Below, one piece after another: positions 1 through 9,200 of a stretch of DNA of 64,000 bases (its first letter is position 1; every line of letters starts with the position of its first letter). The translations under genes and the position numbers were made by a program. The notes under the pieces are model-generated. The model was not told where the DNA came from, did no database searches, and worked only from the letters and a program-made list of their open reading frames with translations. The stretch spans positions 3,789,001-3,853,000 of the forward strand of contig NZ_CP050177.1 of assembly GCF_011694815.1 (NCBI RefSeq), read 5' to 3'. This DNA comes from Streptomyces liangshanensis. GTDB taxonomy: Bacteria > Actinomycetota > Actinomycetes > Streptomycetales > Streptomycetaceae.

Positions 1-659
1 TCCTGCTCTCCGTCGGCTTCGCGATCTTCTCCCCGGCGTTGCTGCGGGGCCTGCTGACCGTCTTCGAGCGGCCGATCACGGCGCTCGCGGGGGCGAGCGG
101 CTACCTGACCGTCCAGACGATGCGGCACCGCGCCGCGCAGTTGTCGGGTCTGCTGATGCCGCTGGTCCTGTTCACCGGTACGGCGACGGCCGCGCTCTAC
201 ATGCAGGCGGTCCAGACGGACGCGATCCGGGCGTCGGGCCTCGTCCGGTCCGTCGAGGACAAGAACGTGGCGACCGTGAACCTGGTGGTCGTCGGCATCG
301 TCGTGGTCTTCGCCTGCCTCATGATCATCAACACGCTGTACGCGGAGACGTCGTACCGCCGCGGTGAGTTCGGCCGCCAGCGCCTCGCCGGCGCGACCCC
401 CGGCCAGGTGCTGAGGACGGTCGGCCTGGAGGGGCTGGTCCTGACGGTGACGGGCGTCTTCTTCGGCACGACGGCAGGCCTGTCCGGCCTGCTCGCCTTC
501 ACGGCGGTCCGCACCGACTCCCCCTTCCCGGAACCGGGCCCGGGCGTCTGGCTCCTCATCGTGGCAGCGGCCACAACATCCACCTTGGTCACAGGCCTGA
601 CAACAGCACACAGAGCCCTGCGCGACCCGGCGGTAACAGCGGCGAACTCAACAGCCTGA
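1..659 (+). CDS. FtsX-like ABC transporter permease, C-terminal part (5' end outside window)
   Basis: The reading frame is open from the left edge (codons begin at base 3) to a TGA at 657-659, so only the last ~218 residues are visible. They contain four hydrophobic stretches: one at the extreme left, one around the LMPLVLFTG segment, one around VVGIVVVFACLMIIN, and a pair near the end. Between the last ones lies the charged loop YRRGEFGRQRLAGATPGQ, typical of the FtsX/MacB C-terminal permease domain (GxxxxEI-like coupling loop). Such permeases work with an ATPase to move lipids, peptides or antibiotics. The ATPase is presumably upstream, outside the window. The next gene converges on it with a 3-bp gap. 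Confidence 0.8.
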   Translation, partial: LLSVGFAIFSPALLRGLLTVFERPITALAGASGYLTVQTMRHRAAQLSGLLMPLVLFTGTATAALYMQAVQTDAIRASGLVRSVEDKNVATVNLVVVGIVVVFACLMIINTLYAETSYRRGEFGRQRLAGATPGQVLRTVGLEGLVLTVTGVFFGTTAGLSGLLAFTAVRTDSPFPEPGPGVWLLIVAAATTSTLVTGLTTAHRALRDPAVTAANSTA

Positions 660-662
660 GAC

Positions 663-1646
663 TCAGAGCCACCCCCGCCGGGCTGCCGTCAGGCTGGCCT
701 GGAAGCGGGTGGTGGCGTCCAGTTCTGTCATCAGGCGGTGGATGCGGCGCTGTGTCGTGCGTTCGCTCCAGCCCTGCGCGCGGGCTATCGCCGCGTCCGT
801 GAGCCCCGCCGCCAGCAGCGCCAGCAGGGCGCGGGTCTCCGGGCCGGGCTTCGGCGGGGCGCTTTCGGGGACGTGCGGCACGTCCACCGCCAACAGCGGG
901 AGCGCCCGGTCCCATTGGGCCTCGAAGAGCGCCGACAGCGCCACCAGCATCGGTGACGGATGGATCAGGTACGCCACGGACTGGCCGCCCGGCGCCAGGC
1001 TGAACGGGATGATCGCCGCCCGGTCGTCGCTCAGCACCAGCTTCAGAGGCAACTCGTTGCGTACCCGCGCCTGTTCGCCCGTACGGATGCTCGGCACGAT
1101 GTCGTTGTCGAGCCGCCCCGGCCACCCCACCGCCTCCCGGTCGTAGATCACCCGGTGCACCACACCGGTCCGTTGCCGCTGGACCTGGGCGTCGAGGTTG
1201 CTGCCGGGCCGGTCCACGTACGGCGGGCGGTCGAACGCCCGCACCTCGCGCCGCGCCCCCGCCGTCAGCCGGCGGACCGCGGCGCTGATGTCGTCGCGGT
1301 CGGAGAGCAGCTCCACCGCCAGGTCCGGATGGCTGATCCTGGCCGCCTCCCGGTGCGTCTGGGTGAGCCGTTCCACCAACGACCGCGCCTCGTCGAGCCG
1401 GTGCTCGCGCTCCTGGATCAGCGCGGTGACCGCGACGTCCGGGGACACCGCGGTGAAGCGGGGCGGGCGGCCCGCCGAGCGGGTCGCGAGACCGTCCTTG
1501 ACCAGCCCGGACAGCAGCTTCCCGACGGCGGACGCGGGCCGGCCGCACGCGTCGGCGATCTCCGAGGCGGTGGCCCGGGGCAGCCCGACCAGCACCTTGT
1601 AGACGTGTTCTGTTTCGTCCGTGAGTCCCAGGACGTTAAGTTCCAT
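663..1646 (-). CDS. Transcriptional regulator with TrmB-like N-terminal and LuxR-type C-terminal HTH
   Basis: A 327-residue cytoplasmic protein. Residues ~1-75 look like a TrmB/MarR winged helix (TASEIADACGRPASAVGKLL, then KDGLATR). The middle (~120-250) resembles the ligand or phospholipase-D-like region of TrmB proteins. The end (~270-327) is a LuxR-like HTH (AALLAAGLTDAAIARAQGWS then ERTTQRRIHRLM). The ATG at 1646 was chosen over upstream ATGs because GGAGAAGG precedes it. It is transcribed away from the giant protease gene across 164 bp, so it is a natural candidate regulator of that gene, which is inference. Ligand unknown. Confidence 0.85.
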   Translation of the reverse strand: MELNVLGLTDETEHVYKVLVGLPRATASEIADACGRPASAVGKLLSGLVKDGLATRSAGRPPRFTAVSPDVAVTALIQEREHRLDEARSLVERLTQTHREAARISHPDLAVELLSDRDDISAAVRRLTAGARREVRAFDRPPYVDRPGSNLDAQVQRQRTGVVHRVIYDREAVGWPGRLDNDIVPSIRTGEQARVRNELPLKLVLSDDRAAIIPFSLAPGGQSVAYLIHPSPMLVALSALFEAQWDRALPLLAVDVPHVPESAPPKPGPETRALLALLAAGLTDAAIARAQGWSERTTQRRIHRLMTELDATTRFQASLTAARRGWL

Positions 1647-1810
1647 GCCTTCTCCGACGTTCCTGTGGCGGCACCCCGCCAGGTGGCGGAAGTCGGCCAC
1701 CATCACCCACTTGCGCCGCTTCCGTCACGGTTGACATCTTCCACGAGAGTTGCGGCTCGGTGTAGCCCGCACTCAACCGCTTCTCAGGTCACAGGAAGGT
1801 GTCACCCCCC

Positions 1811-4800
1811 ATGCCGCGTTCCCGTCCGCCGGGCAGACGTCCCGGTGTGGTGTCCGTCGTGCTCGTGGCCCTCGCGGCCACCGTGTCCGCACCCGCGTTC
1901 GCCGCCGACGGCCCCACCGCCACCCCGGGCAGCCCCGCCCACGCCGACTCCGTATCCGACAGCGTCGTACCGGACAGCCTCGCACCGGACGGGTCCGCGT
2001 CCAACGGCCCCACCGCCACCGGCAGATCCCCCCTCGGCGCCGCCGCCCCGAAGGCCCTCCCCCCGCAGCGCCAAGGCGTCGTCCCGGGGCAGGTGCTGCT
2101 CACCCTGGACGCGAAGACCTCGGTGACCGGAAGCCCCGTCGCCGGTTCCCGCCTCGCGGCGCGCACGCCCCGGACGAACAGCGCCCCGCTCGACTCCGCG
2201 CTCCACGCGGCCGGCGCGTCCTCGCTGCACCCGCTGTTCCCCTCGCTGTCGAAGGCCGCCACCGACTCCCTGACCACGACGGCCCGTTCACGGCTCGGGT
2301 CCGGGGTCTCCGACCTTTCGCGTACGTACGTGGTCCAGACGCACGAGCGCGACTCGGCGGCCGTCGCCGAGCGCCTCCGGAACACGGCCGGGGTCGCGCA
2401 CGCCGAGCCCAACCGCTACGTGAACACCATGAACACCGGCGCGCAGCCGCTCCCGAAGCAGGCGACGACGCTCACGAAGGCGCTCACGAAGGCGACGGCC
2501 GCGAAGCCGGCGGCCGACACAGCCACGACCACCCCCGCGATCCCCACCAACTACGCCCTCTCCACCTCCGCCCAGGCCTTCCTCAACGCCGGCGGCGTGA
2601 ATGCGGCCGGCGCCTTCGCCACCCTCCAGGGCACCTACGGCCAGCAGCCGGGCACCGGCCGGACCATCACCAACGTCTCCATCGGCGACCTCACCGACCG
2701 GTCGATGGCCGACGCGGGCGACGCCTACGTGCGGGGCAACGGCCCCACGACGATCCTCAAGGACGGACAGCGCTACCTCGACCTGCCGTCGATGCCGCTG
2801 ATACCCACCTACGTCGCCGGCACCGACGGCCGCGTCGACGGCGCCGCCTCCACCGAGAACCAGGACCCCTCCCTCGGCGAAGTCCTCCTCGACTTCAGCG
2901 TGATGGCCCCGCTGACCCACGACCGCCAGCGCCCCGACGCGACCGGCAGCGGCTACACCGACCTGCTCGGGATGGCGCCCGGCGCCGCCTACCGGCTCGT
3001 CGTGCCGCAGCAGCCCACCATTGACCAGATCGCCGGCGCCCTGCTCGCCGCCGCGCACCAGTCGCCCCGCCCCGACGTCATCACCGCCAGCCTCGGCTTC
3101 GGCACCGACCAACAGGGCTTCCCCGGGCGTTACCTGGAGGACGACCCGTACGTCCGGTCGATCGTGGCGTCGATCGTCCAGAAGGACGGCATCGTCGTCT
3201 CGATCTCCTCGAACGACGGCACCCGCCTCTACACCCCGGCCTCGGTCGGCCCCGACGGCGGCAGCACCCCCACCGACCTGGCCCCGCGCGCCTCCGCCGC
3301 CACCACCATCGACGACGTCGAACAGTCCACGACGCCCAGCCGGGTCCCGGACACCGGCGCGATCGCGGCGGGCGGCACCACCCTGGACGACACGCTCGCG
3401 GCACCGGCCGACCCCACTCGTACCGACGCGGCCACCACCGCCGAGACCCGCGTCAGCGGCTTCGGCACCTTCTCGTCGGGCTTCGGCACCCGGATCGACC
3501 TCTCCGCGCCCAGCGACAACATCATCGCCTTCACCCACACCCCCGGACAGGACGCGCGGGCCGTCACCCCGGTCCTCAACGGCGGTACGTCGGCGTCCGC
3601 GCCGGAGATCGCGGCGGCCGCGGCCGTCGTCCTGCACGCCGGCGGGCTGGTCGGGCGCCATCTCGAACCCGCCCAGGTCAGGGACCTGTTGGAGCGGACA
3701 GGACGCGCGGTGTCGACCCCGGCGCAGATCGACAGGAAGCTGAACGTCGGCCCGCAGATCGACGTGACCGCGGCGACGCGGGCGACGCTGGCGCTCAAGG
3801 GCGGCCGGAGTACGAAGAAGGCCGCCACCGGCACGAAGCACACCCCCGCCCTCGTCCGCCTCTCCGTCGCGCACCGCGTCACCACCGGCGGACTCGGCGG
3901 TTCGTTCCTGGAGACCACCGACCAGAACCGGATCGACCTCGGCGACGCGGCCTCCGGCGGCAACGGCCAGGGGCTCGTCGGCCCGGTGACCTTCGCCGGT
4001 GACGTCACCGGCGTGACCGACCCGCACGACACCCGCTACCGCCTCACGGTCGAGGCGTCCCCCTCCGCGCCCGCAACCAGCCCCGGCACCACCTACACGT
4101 CCACCACCCCGGCCATCCGCCTGACGCCCCGTCAACTCCTCACCGCAGCAGGCCTCCCGCTCACCTCCACCGAGGACCGGAACGTCACCGTGACGTACGC
4201 GGTGCTGGTCGACGGCAAGGTACGGGCCTCCGAGACGCGCACCCTCGCCGTCGGCCCCAGCGACGGCCGGTACACCGAGGCCACCGCCCCGCACGCCCCC
4301 GCCACCGTCGGGGCCGGGCACGCGGTGACGGTCACGTACGACCTCTCCGGGGTCATCGGCACCAGCGACCCGCAGCTCGTCGTCTCGGGCGTCGGTCACT
4401 GGAACCCGGCCCTGGCCGGGGCCTTCTCCGCCGGCTGGCACCAGGCCCTCACCGGCACCACCGGCACGGTCACCGTCCCGGCCGAGGCCTTCACCGGCGG
4501 GGGCGGGCTCTACGGGATCGGCATCGTCCAGAAGGGCTTCGGCGGCAACCCGCAGCAGACGACGTACGGCGAGTTCGCTCCCATACGGGTCGACGGCGGC
4601 ACCGCCTCCGTCCGCCCCGAGGCGCCCCTCCTGACCGGCGCGAACCGCGTCACCGGCCACAACGCCGAGGTCACCCGCGCCACGCCCGGCTTCGGGGTGC
4701 GGTACGACGTCCGGGCGATCCCGGGCGCCCGGTACGCGCAGGTGGAGTTCTCCGCGCCCGCGCCGACGCTGCGCAACTCGCTCAACACGTTCACCAACGC

Positions 4801-6088
4801 CAACGGCACCACCCTCGACCACGACGGCGTGAACACCCCCTCCAGCGCCCAGCGCGTCCTGCCCGGTACCTCGGGCACGGTACGGCTGGACGCGCTGGGA
4901 CTGGGCCTCACCACCTCGGACTTCTACGGCGTCCGGGTGCTGGCCCTCGACAGCCACCACCGGGTCGTCGGCCAGGCCTCCCCCGTTTCGGGCCTCGCCG
5001 TGGACGACGGACCGGCGCCCGACGGCAGCACGGTCCTGAGCTTCGCGGTCGGGGGCGTCGCGGGCGACACCTCGGTCGCGGCCCTGCGTACCGCCGCGGG
5101 GACCACGGAGATCACCCACTACTCCGCCACGACCGGCCGCTACGGCCCCGTCATCGCCTCCGACACCGGGGACACCTCCGACTACGAGGTGCTGGGCGTC
5201 GCCCCGGCCGCCCACCGCGCGCTGGTCGTGCACCAGCCGGCGCAGGGCGGCGACGTCCGGGTGGAGACCTGGGACACCGCCACGGACACCCTCGTCGGCA
5301 GCACCGAACTGGCCGCCGACACCTACACGTTCGTGGTCGGACGGGTCGACGCGGCCCGGGCGCGCGGGGCGCTGCTGCTCCGGGCGGTCGCGGACAACGC
5401 CGACGTGGTGCTGCCGGTGGATCTCGCCGACGGCTCCACCACGGGGCCGATTCCCGCCGACCCGGCGGGAGTTGGCGCGGGTACGTACAGCGTCCTCGAC
5501 ATCGATCCGTCCACCGGGGACGTGTATCTCGCCAAGGGCGCACCGGCGTTCCTGTGCCTGGGCGGGGTCACGGCGGCGCGGGTGAACCTCACCACCCGGG
5601 CGGTCACGGGCGCCGGTTCGACGTCCGGGTGCAGCCACGGCATCGCGGCGGACGGCGCGGGCAAGCTCTACAACCTGTCCGCCACCGCGCTGAGCACGAA
5701 GATCGCCCCGACCGCCGTGCTGGGGTCGCTGGACCTGGCCACCGGCGCGGCGGGTGACTCGGTGACGGTACGGCGTGGCGCCCCGGTCGCGCTGGGGCTG
5801 GACGGCACGAACGGGATCGCGGTCGCGTCCTTCGCCGCGCCGGAGGGCACGATCTACTTCGGTTCGCAGCAGGGCGTGGTGCTGGACAACAACGCGACCG
5901 GCCAGCTCGTGATCACGGACCTGAGGTCCGGTGCCCCGGCGCGGACGCTGAGCGGCGTCAGCGTGACGGGCCACGGCGGGAGCCTGGTGCACGGGGGGCT
6001 GATGAACTCGATCCAGCTGGACCCGGCGACCAGGACCGGCTGGACGTACGGCCCGTACGACACCCAGATCCAGCAGTTCTCGTACTGA
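1811..6088 (+). CDS. Large secreted serine protease with sedolisin-type (S53) catalytic motifs
   Basis: A protein of 1425 residues with a Sec signal peptide (RR..., hydrophobic core, cleavage near AFAAD). A subtilase-style propeptide follows (segment around HAEPNRYV). The catalytic part has GEVLLD (Glu357 and Asp361, the ExxxD of sedolisins), MAPGAAYRLVV just after it, SSNDG (Asp469, a candidate oxyanion-hole Asp) and GGTSASAP (Ser594). A canonical subtilisin HGTH motif is missing. The C-terminal ~800 residues look like Ig-like then beta-propeller repeats. ATG 1811 is preferred to GTG 1799 because AGGAAGG lies at 1793-1799. Annotation pipelines may call this S8. Substrate unknown; probably extracellular. 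Confidence 0.8.
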   Translation: MPRSRPPGRRPGVVSVVLVALAATVSAPAFAADGPTATPGSPAHADSVSDSVVPDSLAPDGSASNGPTATGRSPLGAAAPKALPPQRQGVVPGQVLLTLDAKTSVTGSPVAGSRLAARTPRTNSAPLDSALHAAGASSLHPLFPSLSKAATDSLTTTARSRLGSGVSDLSRTYVVQTHERDSAAVAERLRNTAGVAHAEPNRYVNTMNTGAQPLPKQATTLTKALTKATAAKPAADTATTTPAIPTNYALSTSAQAFLNAGGVNAAGAFATLQGTYGQQPGTGRTITNVSIGDLTDRSMADAGDAYVRGNGPTTILKDGQRYLDLPSMPLIPTYVAGTDGRVDGAASTENQDPSLGEVLLDFSVMAPLTHDRQRPDATGSGYTDLLGMAPGAAYRLVVPQQPTIDQIAGALLAAAHQSPRPDVITASLGFGTDQQGFPGRYLEDDPYVRSIVASIVQKDGIVVSISSNDGTRLYTPASVGPDGGSTPTDLAPRASAATTIDDVEQSTTPSRVPDTGAIAAGGTTLDDTLAAPADPTRTDAATTAETRVSGFGTFSSGFGTRIDLSAPSDNIIAFTHTPGQDARAVTPVLNGGTSASAPEIAAAAAVVLHAGGLVGRHLEPAQVRDLLERTGRAVSTPAQIDRKLNVGPQIDVTAATRATLALKGGRSTKKAATGTKHTPALVRLSVAHRVTTGGLGGSFLETTDQNRIDLGDAASGGNGQGLVGPVTFAGDVTGVTDPHDTRYRLTVEASPSAPATSPGTTYTSTTPAIRLTPRQLLTAAGLPLTSTEDRNVTVTYAVLVDGKVRASETRTLAVGPSDGRYTEATAPHAPATVGAGHAVTVTYDLSGVIGTSDPQLVVSGVGHWNPALAGAFSAGWHQALTGTTGTVTVPAEAFTGGGGLYGIGIVQKGFGGNPQQTTYGEFAPIRVDGGTASVRPEAPLLTGANRVTGHNAEVTRATPGFGVRYDVRAIPGARYAQVEFSAPAPTLRNSLNTFTNANGTTLDHDGVNTPSSAQRVLPGTSGTVRLDALGLGLTTSDFYGVRVLALDSHHRVVGQASPVSGLAVDDGPAPDGSTVLSFAVGGVAGDTSVAALRTAAGTTEITHYSATTGRYGPVIASDTGDTSDYEVLGVAPAAHRALVVHQPAQGGDVRVETWDTATDTLVGSTELAADTYTFVVGRVDAARARGALLLRAVADNADVVLPVDLADGSTTGPIPADPAGVGAGTYSVLDIDPSTGDVYLAKGAPAFLCLGGVTAARVNLTTRAVTGAGSTSGCSHGIAADGAGKLYNLSATALSTKIAPTAVLGSLDLATGAAGDSVTVRRGAPVALGLDGTNGIAVASFAAPEGTIYFGSQQGVVLDNNATGQLVITDLRSGAPARTLSGVSVTGHGGSLVHGGLMNSIQLDPATRTGWTYGPYDTQIQQFSY

Positions 6089-6115
6089 GCACCTGAGAGC
6101 TGACCGGCCATGACG

Positions 6116-6155
6116 AGGGCCGGGCCCCACCCCACGAGGGGAGGGGCCCGGCCCT
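6116..6155. terminator. Bidirectional hairpin terminator between convergent genes
   Basis: A perfect 13-bp GC-rich stem (arms 6116-6128 and 6143-6155, AGGGCCGGGCCCC and its complement) with a 14-nt loop lies between the stops of the protease and the lipoprotein gene. There is no long T-run, as is usual in Streptomyces. Confidence 0.7.
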
Positions 6156-6197
6156 TGAGTCGTACCACCGCTCACGTGCTCACCCGTGGAGGGTGTC

Positions 6198-7139
6198 CTA
6201 GCCGAAGAAGACCGAGGAGACGTCGTTGTCGAAGCCGATGGTGGCGAGGTCGGCGACGTTGCCGTCGATGACCTTCGACTTGCCGGTGCAGTCGGGGCCG
6301 GTCCAGAGCTTCAGCGAGCCCTGGGCCTGGACGGAGGAGGCGATGTTGTCCCGGGCGACGTTCTGGCAGCCCTTGCCGGAGAGGCCCTGGGAGCCGTTGT
6401 CGGCGAAGTTCTTGTCGTCGAAGAGCACGACGTTACTGGCCGGCTTGGCGGCCGGGGCGCTGGGGTCGGGGACGACCACGACGCCGCCCGCCTTCTGGCC
6501 GTCGGGGGTCACGCCGAACCACGTACCGCCCACGCCCTGGCCGTTGGTGTCACCGGGCTTGAGGTCCTTGGAGAACCGGTAGACGGGCCAGCCGCCCAGG
6601 GTGACCTGCAAGGATCCGTCGTCGCGCTTGACGACGCCGACGTCCTTCTTCTTGATGCCGTCGATGAAGATCTTCCCGTGCGGGGCGACGATGACCGGGG
6701 GCCAGGTGACGGCGCAGGCGTCGTTGCAGTTGGACTTCGACGGGTGGGCGGTGTCCTTGTCGAACCGGTAGAGGGTGAAGCCGGCGCCGTTGGCGACGAC
6801 GGGGTCGAGGTCGCCCGCCTTGGTGGCCGACAGCTGGACCCACTTGGCGCCGGCGGGGGTGGTGGGCTTGCCCGCCGGGTTCGCGAAGTCCCCTGTGTTG
6901 GCGGGGGCGTTGTTCTGCTTCGCCGTACCGCCGCGGAAGCTGAGGCTGCTGAGCGCGGCCCTCGCCGCCTCGGCGGCCCGCGCCCCGGCGTCCGCGGCGC
7001 CCGACGCCGCGCCCGACGCGACGTCGGCGGCACTCGACGCGGCGGGGCCGGCGGCCGTGTCGTCACCGTTGCAGGCGGTCAGCAACATCGCGCCCGCGGC
7101 GACGGTGGCGGCGATCAGTCCCATGCGCTTCCGGAACAT
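6198..7139 (-). CDS. Secreted-repeat lipoprotein (COG4315 type) with C-terminal crystallin-like domain
   Basis: A 313-residue lipoprotein. The lipobox LLTAC follows a short basic signal peptide and is followed by an Ala-rich linker. Two copies of the COG4315 secreted repeat are seen: one with LYRFDKDTAHPSKSNC and a CNDAC...WPP motif, and one with VYRFSKD...GGTWFG. The last ~80 residues (VVLFDDKNFA..., GCQN, SLKLWTG, DVSSVFFG) resemble a single betagamma-crystallin-like or inhibitor I36 domain. ATG 7139 is chosen because GGGAGA precedes it; upstream ATGs would put the signal peptide internal. Cell-surface protein of unknown function. Related Streptomyces proteins are called SCO0930-family lipoproteins, an identification I hold only loosely. 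Confidence 0.8.
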   Translation of the reverse strand: MFRKRMGLIAATVAAGAMLLTACNGDDTAAGPAASSAADVASGAASGAADAGARAAEAARAALSSLSFRGGTAKQNNAPANTGDFANPAGKPTTPAGAKWVQLSATKAGDLDPVVANGAGFTLYRFDKDTAHPSKSNCNDACAVTWPPVIVAPHGKIFIDGIKKKDVGVVKRDDGSLQVTLGGWPVYRFSKDLKPGDTNGQGVGGTWFGVTPDGQKAGGVVVVPDPSAPAAKPASNVVLFDDKNFADNGSQGLSGKGCQNVARDNIASSVQAQGSLKLWTGPDCTGKSKVIDGNVADLATIGFDNDVSSVFFG

Positions 7140-7357
7140 CTTCTGTCTCCCGAGGTGATCCGCTCCGGCTCGTCCGAAGCTTTCATGGGGGAGTACGAGG
7201 CGGCTTTCGGGCGAACTCACCCGGTTACGTCCTCAGGACACAACACGAACAGAGCCCCGACAACGCGTACTTGATCAAGACAGATTCACGGACATACCGG
7301 ACACTTGGAAATGACCGACAAGGACGCGACGTGGGAGGCCGAGGTCGTCCCATCGGC

Positions 7358-7810
7358 ATGAACGTCTCGGGCGGTACGGAGGCACAGGTGGACGACGCCG
7401 GACAACCGCATCCCGCGCTCGCGCTCCCCGAGGGGACCTGGTGGGACTGGGACGTCCTCGCCTGGGACGCGGGGCGGTTCCTGCTGGCCGCCGGGCATGA
7501 CCTCAGCTACCACCACGGGCTGGAGCTGGTCTTCACCGCACCGCTCTTCGTCAGCTGCCCGGCGGCCTTCCACGATCCGGTCTTCCGGGCGCCCACGCCC
7601 GAGGAGGTGGCCGCGATCACGCGGCGACTCGGCGGAAGGCCGCCCGTCCTGGCCGCCTTCGAGGCGGACGCCGGCGGGTCGGAGGCCGTCGCGTGCCTGG
7701 TCGCCGCGGAGCGGCTCGACATCGTGCGGGGGACGGTCCTGAGGTACTGGCGTGAGGACGAGGCCCCGGGCCAACGGTTCGCTCCATGGGTCCGGCCCCC
7801 GGGCGAGTGA
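7358..7810 (+). CDS. Hypothetical protein, 150 aa
   Basis: No family recognised. It is a soluble acidic protein with a Trp-rich start (GTWWDWDVLAWDAGR) and no signal peptide or membrane segment. Codon usage is normal for the region. The start is uncertain: ATG 7358 gives a clean N-terminus, while in-frame GTG 7331 or ATG 7271 are possible. A GGGAGG at 7333-7338 sits too far upstream of 7358 to decide. It is divergent from the lipoprotein gene across ~218 bp. Confidence 0.6.
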   Translation: MNVSGGTEAQVDDAGQPHPALALPEGTWWDWDVLAWDAGRFLLAAGHDLSYHHGLELVFTAPLFVSCPAAFHDPVFRAPTPEEVAAITRRLGGRPPVLAAFEADAGGSEAVACLVAAERLDIVRGTVLRYWREDEAPGQRFAPWVRPPGE

Positions 7811-7970
7811 CGCCGACGGGGACGTCGGTGGCAACTGCGGTCACACCCTTCTCAGGAGCAACAGCCGAGGGGTCGGTGCGTCGTGGCGGCGCGCGGGCGC
7901 CAGGTGCCGGGGGTACGCGAGGTACCCGTCCCCGACCCGGCCCGGCCCGCGCCGGCCGCCCCGCTCCCGG

Positions 7971-8180
7971 CTACACCGTCGTCAGGAACGAACTCCACGC
8001 GCCCGCGGTGAACGTCAGGCGGGGGCCCGTCGGGGTCTTGCTGTCGCGTACCAGCATCACCAGGACCCGTCCCAGGACGCCGTCCGCCACCTCGACACAG
8101 TTGCCCTGATCGCCGCTGAAACTGCTCTTCCGCCAGGTCACGTGGCCGAGGTCCACGCCGGGCCCGATGCAGTGCTTCAC
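7971..8180 (-). CDS. DUF397 domain protein
   Basis: A 69-residue protein with the DUF397 signature: TWRKSSFSGDQGNCVEVAD, then VRDSK and LTFTAGAWSSFL. DUF397 proteins are small partners encoded next to XRE/DUF5753 regulators in Streptomyces (WhiJ/AbaA-type pairs). The start codon overlaps the upstream regulator's stop by 4 nt (8177-8180), so the two are translationally coupled. Confidence 0.9.
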   Translation of the reverse strand: MKHCIGPGVDLGHVTWRKSSFSGDQGNCVEVADGVLGRVLVMLVRDSKTPTGPRLTFTAGAWSSFLTTV

Positions 8181-9043
8181 GTCTGTTCCCTCATTCGGCG
8201 CGCGATCATGTCGCGCGAAGGTTCTACGTCCAGGGCGGCCGCACGCAACCGGTCGAAAGTTCGGCCGTAAGCGGTCCGGTCGGCGTCACGTTCGAGGTAA
8301 ACGCTACTCGCAAGGCCTTCCGAATACACCACATCAAGGTCGGCCTGGACGGGGAACTCGAGGATCACGAACGGCCCCAGCATCCCGGCGTGCGCCCCCG
8401 CGCCGAACGGCAGGATCTGCAACGTGACGTTGGGCAGCTCCGCCGCGTCCAGGAGCCGCTTGAACTGCCGGACCGCGGTCGCCACGCCCCCCACCGGGCG
8501 GTGCAGCACGGACTCGTCGAGAATGGCCCACAGTTGGAGCGGGTCCTCCCGGTTCAGCGCGGCGTTCTGCCGCGCCAGCCGTACCTCCACCAGGGCGTTC
8601 ACCTCGTCGGCCTTGCGCTCCGGCTTGAGGGACCTGATCACCGTGCGCGCGTAGTCGGGCGTCTGCAACAGGCCCGGCACCAGGGTGGTTTCAAAGCTGC
8701 GCGCCGCCGACGCCTCCGCCTCGAAGTTGATGTAGTCGAGATAGCGCGGCGTGAGGACGTCGTTGTACGGCTGCCACCAGACGCGCCGCTTGCCCTCCCG
8801 CGCCAGCGCCTCGAGGCCGGTACGGGTCTCCTCGTCGCGGACCTTGTACAGGTCCAGCAGCGCCCCCACCTCGTGCACCCGCAACCCGCTGCGGCCCGTC
8901 TCGATGCGGCTGATCTTGGACGGGTGCCAGGACAACTCCGCCGCGGCGTCCTCCGCCTTCAGCCCACAGCGTTCCCTGATCTTGCGAAGCTCGGCACCCA
9001 GCATGCGGCGGCGCATGGTCGGAACAGCGGCCAACTGGCACAC
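8177..9043 (-). CDS. XRE-family regulator with DUF5753 domain
   Basis: A 288-residue protein. An HTH_3-type domain lies at residues ~12-70 (LGAELRKIRERCGL, HPSKISRIETGRSG). A DUF5753 domain (~105-285) follows, with LVPGLLQTPDYAR, VEVRLARQ, WAILDESVLHRP and VTLQILPFGAGAH. GTG 9043 is abutted by GAGGGAG; ATG 9016 is an alternative. It is coupled to the DUF397 gene downstream. The family controls development or antibiotic production in Streptomyces, usually with its DUF397 partner. Confidence 0.88.
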   Translation of the reverse strand: MCQLAAVPTMRRRMLGAELRKIRERCGLKAEDAAAELSWHPSKISRIETGRSGLRVHEVGALLDLYKVRDEETRTGLEALAREGKRRVWWQPYNDVLTPRYLDYINFEAEASAARSFETTLVPGLLQTPDYARTVIRSLKPERKADEVNALVEVRLARQNAALNREDPLQLWAILDESVLHRPVGGVATAVRQFKRLLDAAELPNVTLQILPFGAGAHAGMLGPFVILEFPVQADLDVVYSEGLASSVYLERDADRTAYGRTFDRLRAAALDVEPSRDMIARRMREQT

Positions 9044-9200
9044 CTCCCTCTCACTCGTGACAGGTCAGCGTATGTGGTGGCCGACGTGGTCACCGCCCGA
9101 CCCGGGCAAAGTGTGAGTCCGCTTCCGGGGAGGCCCGGTACGGCTCGGCCGCGACCCTCCGGCCACGGCCGACGGCGGCCGACCGCGCCCGCGTCGGGGG

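Noticed and set aside
1811..6088. Calling the large protease a plain S8 subtilisin
   Set aside because: The GTSASAP motif alone would suggest it, but the ExxxD motif and absent HGTH motif fit S53 better.
2288..6175. 1295-codon open frame on the minus strand
   Set aside because: It lies entirely opposite the protease gene. It is Arg/Gly/Val-rich shadow sequence caused by GC-rich third positions, with no ribosome site or domain.
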